From Acidimicrobiia bacterium (GTDB taxonomy: Bacteria; Actinomycetota; Acidimicrobiia; Acidimicrobiales; AC-14), in assembly GCA_019244985.1 (NCBI GenBank), contig JAFASB010000163.1, forward strand, positions 1-8,086: a stretch of DNA of 8,086 nucleotides, in the 5' to 3' direction. Positions 1 through 5,514 of the stretch are shown piece by piece (the first letter of the stretch is position 1; each line of letters starts with the position of its first letter). The notes beneath the pieces were generated by a model. That model was given only the letters and a program-made list of their open reading frames with translations, made no database searches and was not told where the DNA came from. The position numbers and the translations under genes are program-made.

Positions 1-261
1 CCCGAGGAACGTAAGGGCGTCGAGTACGACCTGGTGAAGCGGTATCACCGCGCCCTCGTCGACAACGGCGTCAGCGGCTACTCATTCGAGGACTGCTGGG
101 AGGACTACCGGCTGGCCACGCTGTTCGTGTGCTGCTACCCGCTGAACGCCGGCGCGGTGAACCTGGTGAACGACCGGGCCGTCGAGCTGTTCTCCACCAT
201 GCTCGACCGCTCGGTGTCGGCGATCCTCGACCTCGACGCCCTCGACCTGCTGCCTGCGTAG
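1..261 (+). CDS. Phosphotransferase, kinase-like (EcKL/CHK or APH fold), C-terminal part only
   Basis: The frame is open from the first base and ends at TAG 259-261, so only the last 86 residues are present and the true start lies outside the window. The visible part has the pattern seen at the C-terminal end of aminoglycoside-phosphotransferase/ecdysteroid-kinase-like proteins: a helix with RYHRALVDNGVSGYSFEDCW, then EDYRLATLF and a hydrophobic helical stretch, ending in a DLDALDLLPA tail. The catalytic HxDxxxxN loop would be upstream, so activity and substrate cannot be judged. Members of this family in actinobacteria are usually annotated simply as phosphotransferases and often sit near lipid or steroid catabolic genes. 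Its stop is 8 bp from the stop of the convergent GH3 gene. An in-frame GTG at 34 is internal to the protein and is not a start. The family call is from remembered sequence patterns and is fairly sure; the substrate is unknown. Confidence 0.7.
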   Translation, partial: PEERKGVEYDLVKRYHRALVDNGVSGYSFEDCWEDYRLATLFVCCYPLNAGAVNLVNDRAVELFSTMLDRSVSAILDLDALDLLPA

Positions 262-269
262 GCGGACGG

Positions 270-2537
270 CTACGGGTTCGCGGACGGCGGGCCGGTGAGC
301 GACAGGCCGCCGTTGGCGGCGATCCCGATCTGGTCCTGGTAGCACTGGGAGAGGTCGGTGGCGGCCACGTGGGGGGGCTTCGCCATGCCTGTCGACGACG
401 GCGGCGTCGGCGTGCCCCACACGCTCTGGTCGGCGACCGTGAACTGGCTGTGCAGGGGGAGGTTGCGCGAGGAGTCGCCCACCTCGACGGTGTAGGCGCC
501 GGCCGACTCCTTCCATCGACGAAGGCCGGGGTCCCAGAACGAGAGCGAGCGGCGGTCGACCGGCAGGGTGACGGTCTTGGTCTGATGCGGGTCGAGCTCG
601 ACGCGCTGGAAGCCGGCGAGCTGGCGGGGCGGTTCGCCGGAGCCCGCGGGCTGGGTGACGTAGAGCTGCACGACATCCGCGCCGGGACGGTCGCCTGTGT
701 TGGTCACGTCGACGCTGACCTGGGTTGGGCTCACGTGCAGGTTGCCGAACGAGAACGACGTGTACGAGAGGCCGAACCCGAACGGAAAGGCGGGGTCGAC
801 ATGGTTGTCGTCGTACCAGCGGTAGCCGACGTCGAGGCCCTCGGAGTACTGCACTTGGCCCGCGATGCCCGGCCAGCGGTCGGGGCGGCTGGTCGGCATC
901 AGCGCTTGCGAGCTCGGAAACGTCACCGGCAGCTTGCCCGCCGGGTTCACGTCGCCGAAGAGCACGGCGGCGATGGCGTTGCCGTCCTCCTGGCCTGGGT
1001 ACCAGGCCTCGACGACCCCCTTCACCTGGCCGAGCCACGGCATCAGGACGGCGCTGCCTGTGTTCAGCACGACGATGGTGTTGGGGTTGGCGGCCGCAAC
1101 GGCGGCGATCAGCGCGTTCTGGTCGGCGGGCAGATCCAGCGTCGGTAGGTCTCGGTCCTCGGTCGTGGGGAGGTTGGCGAAGACGATGGCGACGTCGGCG
1201 TCGCGAGCGGCGGGGACCGCGGCCGCCGGGTTGGCGCCGGACTCGTAGACGACGGTCCTTCCGCCGGCCCGCGCCGCGATGCCCTCCTCAGGCGTCACCA
1301 CGCCGGGCGCGACGACCGCCGCGCTCCCGCCACCCGCGGTCTGCGCTTGGGAGCCCGCGTCGGCGCCGATGACAGCGATGGACGTGAGGCGCTTGGCGTC
1401 GAGGGGCAGCATCCGGTCGGCGTTCTTCAGCAGGACCGTGCCCTCTTCAGCGGCGGTGCGGGCGAACGCCGCGTGCTCCGGCGATGTCACCACCGCCTTC
1501 GGCGTGCCCGTCTGCTGCTTGGTGAACAGTCCGAAGACGAACAGCTCCCGCAGGATCCGTCGCACCATCTCGTCGAGGACGCCCATCGTCACCGTGCCGT
1601 CGGCGATTTCGGTGGTGAGCCGGTCGCCGAGCAGACACGAGTCGGGCATTTGCATGTCGAGGCCCGCGTCGACGGCGGCCGCGCTGTGCTGGATGGCGAA
1701 CCAGTCGGACGTGACGAAGCCGGGGAACCCCATCTCGCCTTTGAGCACCTGGTCCATGAGGTAGGGGTTCTCGCAGTCGCGCACGCCGTTGAGCTCGTTG
1801 TAGGCGCACATCACCGAGCCGACGTGGGCCTCGTTCACCGCCGCGTCGAAGGCGCGCAGGTACATCTCGTGCAGTGTGCGGGGGTCGACGACGACGTTGT
1901 TCAGCGCCGTGTCGCGGAGCGTCTCCTCGTTGTAGGCGGCCAGGTGCTTCACCTGGGCCATCGGGCCCTGGGCCTGGATGCCCTCGATGTCGGCCACGCC
2001 CATCGCCGCGCTCAGGTAGGGGTCCTCGCTGAAGGCCTCGAACGCCCGCCCCCAGCGCGGGTCGCGCACGAGGTTGACAGTGGGGGCGAGCACCACGTTG
2101 GCGCCCTTGGCCCACTGCTCGGCGCCGAGGACCCCGCCGTACTGCTTCATCAGGTCGGTGTCCCAGCTGGCGGCGGCTGCGACCGGTGCCGGCAACTGGG
2201 TCACGCCCTCCATCCCGTCCCCCACGCCGGCGGGGCCGTCCTCGAGTTTGATGGCCGGGATGCACAGCCGTGGCACCGCCGGCACCACGCCGACGTACGG
2301 CGGCGCCCCCGGCTGCAGGCCGATCGACTGCGCGGGCTGGGTGACGCCGTGCACCATCCCGATCTTCTCGGCGATGGTCATAGCCGCCATGACCATGGCG
2401 ACCTTGTCGTTGGCCGACGCCGTCGACGTCAGCCACGGGCAGTTGGCTGTTGTCTGTGTGGGGCCGGCGGCCTTCGCCACCGTGACCGTGGCGACGGCGG
2501 ACACGGCGAGGAAGAGGCCCAGCAGTCGACGTCGCAC
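270..2537 (-). CDS. Secreted family 3 glycoside hydrolase (beta-glucosidase-like)
   Basis: This 755-residue protein is predicted to hydrolyse terminal beta-linked glucosyl or related sugars outside the cell. It opens with a signal peptide (MRRRLLGLFLAVSAVATVTV, likely cleavage near residue 23-24). The GH3 N-terminal barrel spans about 46-335: LEDGPAGV (98-105), DPRWGR (159-164), AFSEDPYL (168-175), VKH (196-198) and GFVTSDW (273-279), with D278 the expected nucleophile. The alpha/beta sandwich spans about 363-540, with GGGSAAV (402-408) and TTEDRDLP (458-465), where E460 is a plausible acid/base. A fibronectin-III-like domain follows (about 617-690), then a 50-residue tail of no recognised type with one Cys (732). 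C244 and C255 occupy a Cys pair often seen in this family. The GTG start at 2535-2537 is the only start after the in-frame TAA of the upstream MOSC gene. Its ribosome site is weak (AGG 3 nt away), so translation may depend on the upstream gene. The family is certain; the sugar specificity is not readable. Confidence 0.93.
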   Translation of the reverse strand: MRRRLLGLFLAVSAVATVTVAKAAGPTQTTANCPWLTSTASANDKVAMVMAAMTIAEKIGMVHGVTQPAQSIGLQPGAPPYVGVVPAVPRLCIPAIKLEDGPAGVGDGMEGVTQLPAPVAAAASWDTDLMKQYGGVLGAEQWAKGANVVLAPTVNLVRDPRWGRAFEAFSEDPYLSAAMGVADIEGIQAQGPMAQVKHLAAYNEETLRDTALNNVVVDPRTLHEMYLRAFDAAVNEAHVGSVMCAYNELNGVRDCENPYLMDQVLKGEMGFPGFVTSDWFAIQHSAAAVDAGLDMQMPDSCLLGDRLTTEIADGTVTMGVLDEMVRRILRELFVFGLFTKQQTGTPKAVVTSPEHAAFARTAAEEGTVLLKNADRMLPLDAKRLTSIAVIGADAGSQAQTAGGGSAAVVAPGVVTPEEGIAARAGGRTVVYESGANPAAAVPAARDADVAIVFANLPTTEDRDLPTLDLPADQNALIAAVAAANPNTIVVLNTGSAVLMPWLGQVKGVVEAWYPGQEDGNAIAAVLFGDVNPAGKLPVTFPSSQALMPTSRPDRWPGIAGQVQYSEGLDVGYRWYDDNHVDPAFPFGFGLSYTSFSFGNLHVSPTQVSVDVTNTGDRPGADVVQLYVTQPAGSGEPPRQLAGFQRVELDPHQTKTVTLPVDRRSLSFWDPGLRRWKESAGAYTVEVGDSSRNLPLHSQFTVADQSVWGTPTPPSSTGMAKPPHVAATDLSQCYQDQIGIAANGGLSLTGPPSANP

Positions 2538-2576
2538 GGCCTGGGGGCATTCGACGCGGAAGGCCGTTTCCCCTCG

Positions 2577-3428
2577 TTACAGCAGGGTGACCTCGTCGCC
2601 GACGGCGATCTCGCCAGGCGCCGCGGCGTCGGCGTAGACGCCCACGCACGGGAACGGCGTCCCCGTTCCCATGAGGTCGACCTTGTTCTGCTTGCCGACC
2701 TCACGCAGGACGTTGCGGTCGGCGGGCAGGTCGCCCTGTTCGAGCGTCGTCATCACACAGCGGGGAACGGGGATGCTGACGGTGAGCGTCACGTCCCCGA
2801 CCTGGAGCGTGCGCCCCTGCCACGCCGCTTCGACGAAGCCGACGTCGGGTGCGTCGATGACGACGTTGGGCCGGAACCGGCGCGGGTCGAAGCCGGTGTC
2901 GGGCGCATTCGCGGCCAGCTGCTTGGTCGACGCCGTGCTCACCAGGTGCAGGGCGCCGAAGTCGAAGAAGTTCCCGTTGTTGGCCATGAAGGCGCCGCCG
3001 TCGATGAACTCCTCGCCGTCGACCTCGGCGCTCTCCATCCCAAAGTACGGGCGGGCGCCGTCCTTGAGCTCGCCCACCCACGCCTCGTCGAAGCCGGTAC
3101 CGGGCGGTGTCGACGTGACCGACACGGCCCGACCGAAGAAGTCGCTGAGCTGTTTCGGCAGTTCCGGATCGTCGATGCCGAACGCGTCGCCGTCGGGGAA
3201 CGACACGCGCACGGTGTCGCCGTCGGTCGTCGCCGTCAGCTCGAACATGCGGCCCCACCGCTTGGGTCGCTTGACGCTGATGACCTTGCCGGTCGCGTCG
3301 TCGATGAGCGCGTACTGCCGGTCGCCCACGACGCCCTTCTCCGTGATCGGCGCCCGCTCCAGCTGCTCGCCCAACATCGACTTCACCGGATAGCGCCGGA
3401 GATCACTAACAACCCCAACCCTCGTCAT
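2577..3428 (-). CDS. MOSC domain-containing protein (YcbX/mARC-like, no ferredoxin domain)
   Basis: A 283-residue protein with the two-part layout of the YcbX/mARC group: an N-terminal MOSC_N beta-barrel (about 3-110, starting VGVVSDLRRYPVKSMLGE, with GVVGDRQYALID at 32-43) and a MOSC domain (about 150-283). In this family the MOSC domain binds molybdenum cofactor through a conserved cysteine. Here PRCVMTT places it at C224, preceded by RRFRPNVV (183-190). Known relatives reduce N-hydroxylated compounds or handle Mo-cofactor sulfur. E. coli YcbX has a C-terminal 2Fe-2S domain that this shorter protein lacks, so a separate electron donor would be needed. There is no signal peptide, so it is cytoplasmic. 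The ATG at 3426-3428 follows GAGG closely (2-nt spacing). The GH3 gene starts 39 bp downstream on the same strand, so the two are probably one transcript, although their functions have no obvious link. The family call is firm; the substrate is unknown. Confidence 0.9.
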   Translation of the reverse strand: MTRVGVVSDLRRYPVKSMLGEQLERAPITEKGVVGDRQYALIDDATGKVISVKRPKRWGRMFELTATTDGDTVRVSFPDGDAFGIDDPELPKQLSDFFGRAVSVTSTPPGTGFDEAWVGELKDGARPYFGMESAEVDGEEFIDGGAFMANNGNFFDFGALHLVSTASTKQLAANAPDTGFDPRRFRPNVVIDAPDVGFVEAAWQGRTLQVGDVTLTVSIPVPRCVMTTLEQGDLPADRNVLREVGKQNKVDLMGTGTPFPCVGVYADAAAPGEIAVGDEVTLL

Positions 3429-3476
3429 GTCCTCATTCTTGCTCGTCCCCTAAGACGGTCGCGCGCTCGACGGAAG

Positions 3477-3548
3477 AACCTCTCCAAGTCGCGATTCCGC
3501 GGGCGCGAACAGGTGCAACCGGAGCAATCTCGAGGACTTGGAGAGGTT
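3477..3548. repeat. Perfect 14-bp inverted repeat in divergent promoter region
   Basis: The left arm AACCTCTCCAAGTC (3477-3490) is the exact reverse complement of the right arm GACTTGGAGAGGTT (3535-3548), with a 44-bp spacer. Short further pairing is possible inside (GATT 3493-3496 with AATC 3526-3529). Read outward, each flanking gene is preceded by the identical GACTTGGAGAGGTT: it ends 48 nt before the MOSC ATG on the minus strand and 95 nt before the amidohydrolase GTG on the plus strand. A perfect match of this length at this spacing is unlikely by chance. It may be a pair of binding sites for one regulator controlling both directions, with a TTGGAG that could act as a -35-like element. 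The role is inferred; the repeat itself is directly visible. Confidence 0.8.
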
Positions 3549-3630
3549 TGGGGTCAGGGTCAATCTCTCATGCCGTCTGGATGCCCGCCGCGTCCGGCGG
3601 ACCGGTATCGTCGACAAGCTGCGGAGGCAG

Positions 3631-3636
3631 AGGAGG
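3631..3636 (+). promoter_or_regulatory. Ribosome binding site that fixes the amidohydrolase start
   Basis: AGGAGG with a 7-nt spacer to GTG 3644-3646. This favours the GTG start over the longer open frame that begins at 3548, whose extra 32 residues are low-complexity and precede the first conserved family motif. Confidence 0.85.
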
Positions 3637-3643
3637 GTGGAAC

Positions 3644-4795
3644 GTGCCGTACGCCGAGGGCCGCGTCTACTACGACGCCGACAGCCACCTCATGGAGCTG
3701 CCCGACTGGCTCGAGCAGTTCGCTGACGCGTCGACGCGCGAGCGGTTGCGTTCGCTGAACCTCGGGGGCGCCGGCGCGCTGGCGAAAGAGGCGGTCGACG
3801 CGGCCGCCCAGCGCAAGGGCGACGCGGACGCCGCGGCGGCGCTCGAGGGCGCGCTCATGAAGGCCAAGGGCTGGAACGCCTTGGGCGCCTTCGACGCCGC
3901 CGAGCGCAGCCGCGCCCTCGACCTGTTGGGCTTCGACCGTCAGCTCGTCTTCTCGACGTTCGCGGCCACGCAGTACCTCGGCGACGATCTCGACCTCCTC
4001 TACGGCGGCACCTCGGCCCACAACCGCGCCGTCGCCGCCTTCTGCGAAGCCGACTCACGCTTGATCGCCGTCGCCAGCGCCCCGTGGGCTGATCCCGAGC
4101 GGACATTGCAGGCTGTCGACGAGGCGATCGACCTGGGCTGCGGCGCCGTGCACGTCCCATCGCATCCGGGTCGGGGCATCTCGCCGACGCATCCCGACTA
4201 CGAGCCGGTGTGGGCGACGCTCGAAGAGCGCGGCATCCCGTTCATGCTGCATGTCGGCGGCGGCGGACGTTCATTGCGGCGAGCGTTCCACGACAACGGC
4301 CGTCCCGTCAGCGACTTCCTCGGTGGCGGGGAGAACATCCGGGCCAAGGACTACATGGCCATTCACCAGACGCCCGAGCAGTTCCTGTCGGTGATGGTGC
4401 TCGACGGCGTCCTCGACAAGTTCCCGGCCTTGCGGGGCGGCTGCATCGAGCAGGGCGGCATGTGGGTTGTGCCATGGCTGCGCCGCCTCGACATCGCCCA
4501 GTCGACCTTCGCCAAGACCGAGCCCACGCTGTCGTCGCTGCCGCTGAAGGCGTCCGAGTACGTCCACCGCCAGCTCTGGTTCACGCCGTTCCCCACCGAA
4601 GACGTGGGCTGGATGATCGACCAGTGCGGCGACGATCTGTTCCTCTTCTCCTCCGACTACCCCCACCCCGAGGGCGGCCGCGACCCACTCGGCAAGTTCG
4701 AGGAGTCCCTGCGCGGGACGCCCGAGGTCGCCAAGGAGCGCTTCTACAGCGGCAACTTCGCCGACATGATGGGCCTGGCGCCAGTCACTGCCTGA
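3644..4795 (+). CDS. Amidohydrolase family 2 protein (ACMSD-like metal-dependent hydrolase/decarboxylase)
   Basis: A 383-residue cytoplasmic enzyme of the Amidohydro_2 family, TIM-barrel metal enzymes that hydrolyse or decarboxylate small carboxylated or aromatic compounds (ACMSD and gamma-resorcylate decarboxylase are known members). Visible family marks are YDADSHLMELPDW at 10-22, with D13 and H15 in place of the classical HxH pair, a form common in actinobacterial relatives; VHVPSHP (169-175); FMLHVGGGG (200-208) with H203 as the expected metal ligand; and FSSDYPHPEGG (335-345) with D338 as the expected catalytic or metal Asp. Residues 28-90 form an Ala-rich insertion before the barrel continues at LDLLGFDRQLVFST. 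The GTG start is chosen because AGGAGG lies 7 nt upstream and the protein then begins 10 residues before the first motif. It ends 13 bp from the convergent acyl-CoA synthetase remnant. The family is firm; the substrate is unknown, though a neighbouring CoA-ligase relic hints at aromatic or fatty-acid catabolism. Confidence 0.9.
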   Translation: MPYAEGRVYYDADSHLMELPDWLEQFADASTRERLRSLNLGGAGALAKEAVDAAAQRKGDADAAAALEGALMKAKGWNALGAFDAAERSRALDLLGFDRQLVFSTFAATQYLGDDLDLLYGGTSAHNRAVAAFCEADSRLIAVASAPWADPERTLQAVDEAIDLGCGAVHVPSHPGRGISPTHPDYEPVWATLEERGIPFMLHVGGGGRSLRRAFHDNGRPVSDFLGGGENIRAKDYMAIHQTPEQFLSVMVLDGVLDKFPALRGGCIEQGGMWVVPWLRRLDIAQSTFAKTEPTLSSLPLKASEYVHRQLWFTPFPTEDVGWMIDQCGDDLFLFSSDYPHPEGGRDPLGKFEESLRGTPEVAKERFYSGNFADMMGLAPVTA

Positions 4796-4808
4796 CGACT
4801 CGTCGTCG

Positions 4809-5009
4809 CTACGCGGGCTGGATGCCGGCGGCGTCCTCGAGGCCGAGCTCGGCGATGGCGACCTCGCGCATCTTGAACTTCTGGACCTTGCCGGTGACGG
4901 TCATCGGAAACTCTTCGACCGACTTCCAGTAGCGGGGGACGTTGAAGTGGGCCAAACGCTCGCGGCAGCACGTGCGGAGGTCGTCGTCGGAGGCGGCGTC
5001 GCCCTCCCG
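4809..5009 (-). pseudogene. Acyl-CoA synthetase (AMP-binding enzyme), C-terminal remnant
   Basis: The minus-strand frame ending at TAG 4809-4811 encodes the typical C-terminal end of fatty-acyl-CoA ligases of the FadD type: LRTCCRERLAHFNVPRYWKS, EEFPMTVTGKVQKFKMRE, then an ELGLEDA tail. The TGKVQKF segment contains the conserved C-terminal-domain lysine that in intact enzymes catalyses adenylation. Family-like sequence begins only around REGDAASDDDL (near 5009). The frame stays open to 5213, but the upstream residues are not family-like and overlap the DUF1330 gene. A full enzyme has roughly 500-560 residues, so about seven eighths are missing, including the AMP-binding core. No continuation was seen in the other minus frames as far as 5122. 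It is best read as the relic of a gene deleted or cut by rearrangement. An ATG at 5037-5039 could in principle start a 76-codon product, but no function is expected. Confidence 0.8.
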
Positions 5010-5040
5010 GGCCGACGGACCCGATGCGTAGGACCTCATG

Positions 5041-5058
5041 CGCGTGTGCTTACACGCG
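5041..5058. repeat. Hairpin-forming inverted repeat, 7-bp stem and 4-nt loop
   Basis: CGCGTGT (5041-5047) pairs exactly with ACACGCG (5052-5058) around the loop GCTT. It overlaps the left end of a 10-bp perfect palindrome GCGGCGCCGC (5056-5065). No T-run follows on either strand, so it is not a canonical terminator. It lies 64 bp before the DUF1330 start and just outside the acyl-CoA synthetase remnant. It could be an operator, an RNA leader element, or a scar at a rearrangement point. Confidence 0.65.
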
Positions 5059-5083
5059 GCGCCGCAGGCGGTCAACAGGGGTC

Positions 5084-5109
5084 GCCGAGCGCGGGACCGT
5101 GCGCTCGGC
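5084..5109. repeat. Hairpin-forming inverted repeat, 9-bp stem, next to DUF1330 start
   Basis: GCCGAGCGC (5084-5092) and GCGCTCGGC (5101-5109) are perfect reverse complements around an 8-nt loop GGGACCGT, whose outer bases could add a G-U pair. The stem ends 12 nt before the ATG at 5122, exactly where the 5' leader and weak ribosome site of the DUF1330-sulfatase pair lie. It could limit ribosome access or act as an operator; there is no U-tract for intrinsic termination. Confidence 0.7.
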
Positions 5110-5121
5110 AAAGATGCGGGC

Positions 5122-5514
5122 ATGAGCATCGTCCCGACCCATGAGCAGCTGCAGGGCTTCCTCGACCTGCCCGACGACGGCCCGGTCGTCATGTTGAACC
5201 TCTTGAAGTTCAAGGGAGGCGGGGGCTCCGACGAGTACGGGCGCTACAGCGACTCCGCCGTCAAGATGGTGGAGGAGCGCGGCGGCCGGGTGATCTGGGG
5301 CGGCCGGGTGATCTGGGGCGGCCGGGCCGAGCACCTTCTGATCGGCAGCGACAGTGATGGGGACTGGGACGTCGTGGCGCTCGTCGAGTACCCGAGCAAG
5401 AAAGACTTCATCGAGATGACGTCGAGCCCTTCGTATCAGGATGCACACAAGCACCGGGAGGCTGGGCTCGAGCGCACCGTGCTGCTGGCGTGCCGGGCAC
5501 CGGAGGGCCAATGA
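5122..5514 (+). CDS. DUF1330-type small alpha/beta-barrel (ferredoxin-like) protein
   Basis: A 130-residue cytoplasmic protein matching the DUF1330 pattern: GPVVMLNLLKFK (20-31), YGRYSDSAVKMVEERGGRVIW (39-59, central helix and strand), DWDVVALVEYPSKKDFIEM (81-99) and HKHREAGLERT (109-119). The fold is a dimeric ferredoxin-like domain of uncharacterised function, related in shape to antibiotic-monooxygenase/EthD proteins. The ATG at 5122 is chosen because the family motif starts about 20 residues later; the open frame back to 5038 adds an Arg-rich stretch without family likeness. Its ribosome site is poor and a strong stem-loop sits 12 nt upstream. Residues 56-67 contain an exact tandem duplication, RVIWGG twice, where relatives normally have one copy. 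The stop overlaps the sulfatase start as ATGA, so the two are translationally coupled and may share a substrate or pathway. The family is fairly sure; the function is unknown. Confidence 0.85.
   Translation: MSIVPTHEQLQGFLDLPDDGPVVMLNLLKFKGGGGSDEYGRYSDSAVKMVEERGGRVIWGGRVIWGGRAEHLLIGSDSDGDWDVVALVEYPSKKDFIEMTSSPSYQDAHKHREAGLERTVLLACRAPEGQ
5281..5326. repeat. 18-bp tandem duplication inside the DUF1330 gene
   Basis: Period-18 repeat, about 2.5 copies with no mismatch: unit GCGGCCGGGTGATCTGGG at 5282-5299 and again at 5300-5317, followed by a partial copy GCGGCCGGG at 5318-5326. It is in frame and adds six residues (RVIWGG) to a beta-strand region. The perfect identity suggests a recent slippage event, or an assembly artefact. 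Confidence 0.95.
5502..5507 (+). promoter_or_regulatory. Ribosome binding site for the sulfatase, inside the DUF1330 gene end
   Basis: GGAGGG lies 3 nt before ATG 5511, within the last codons of the DUF1330 gene. This supports start at 5511 (protein beginning MSTTTLKPHRR) rather than the longer frame from 5490, and fits translational coupling. Confidence 0.75.

Larger units (their letters stand above)
3429..3643. promoter_or_regulatory. Divergent intergenic region between MOSC gene and amidohydrolase
   Basis: This 215-bp gap separates two genes transcribed away from each other, so it must hold both promoters. No convincing -35/-10 pair was found by eye. The outstanding element is the 14-bp inverted repeat annotated separately. 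GC content drops slightly around 3400-3480 and 3540-3575. A GC-rich CCGCGG palindrome lies between the repeat arms at 3497-3502. The amidohydrolase Shine-Dalgarno sequence lies at its right end. Confidence 0.6.

Noticed and set aside
1447..2649. 400-codon minus-strand open frame overlapping the GH3 and MOSC genes
   Set aside because: Its product is Arg/Gly-rich low complexity and it is a shifted frame of the real GH3 gene.
3548..3643. Longer N-terminus for the amidohydrolase
   Set aside because: The 32 extra residues are Ser/Gly-rich without family likeness, overlap the inverted repeat, and AGGAGG points to the GTG at 3644.
1347..3758. 803-codon plus-strand open frame
   Set aside because: It is antisense to the GH3 and MOSC genes, rich in Arg, His, Val and Gly with no domain, and typical of high-GC shadow frames. 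The minus-strand frames carry clear catalytic motifs.
5038..5121. Longer N-terminus for the DUF1330 protein
   Set aside because: The extra 28 residues are Arg-rich and not family-like, and the DNA there is better explained by stem-loops.
5010..5213. Upstream continuation of the acyl-CoA synthetase frame as a real N-terminus
   Set aside because: The residues show no AMP-binding family pattern and most lie antisense to the DUF1330 gene.
5490..5510. Longer N-terminus for the sulfatase starting upstream of the ATGA overlap
   Set aside because: The ATG at 5511 has a GGAGGG site and the coupled ATGA arrangement; the upstream start codon has neither.
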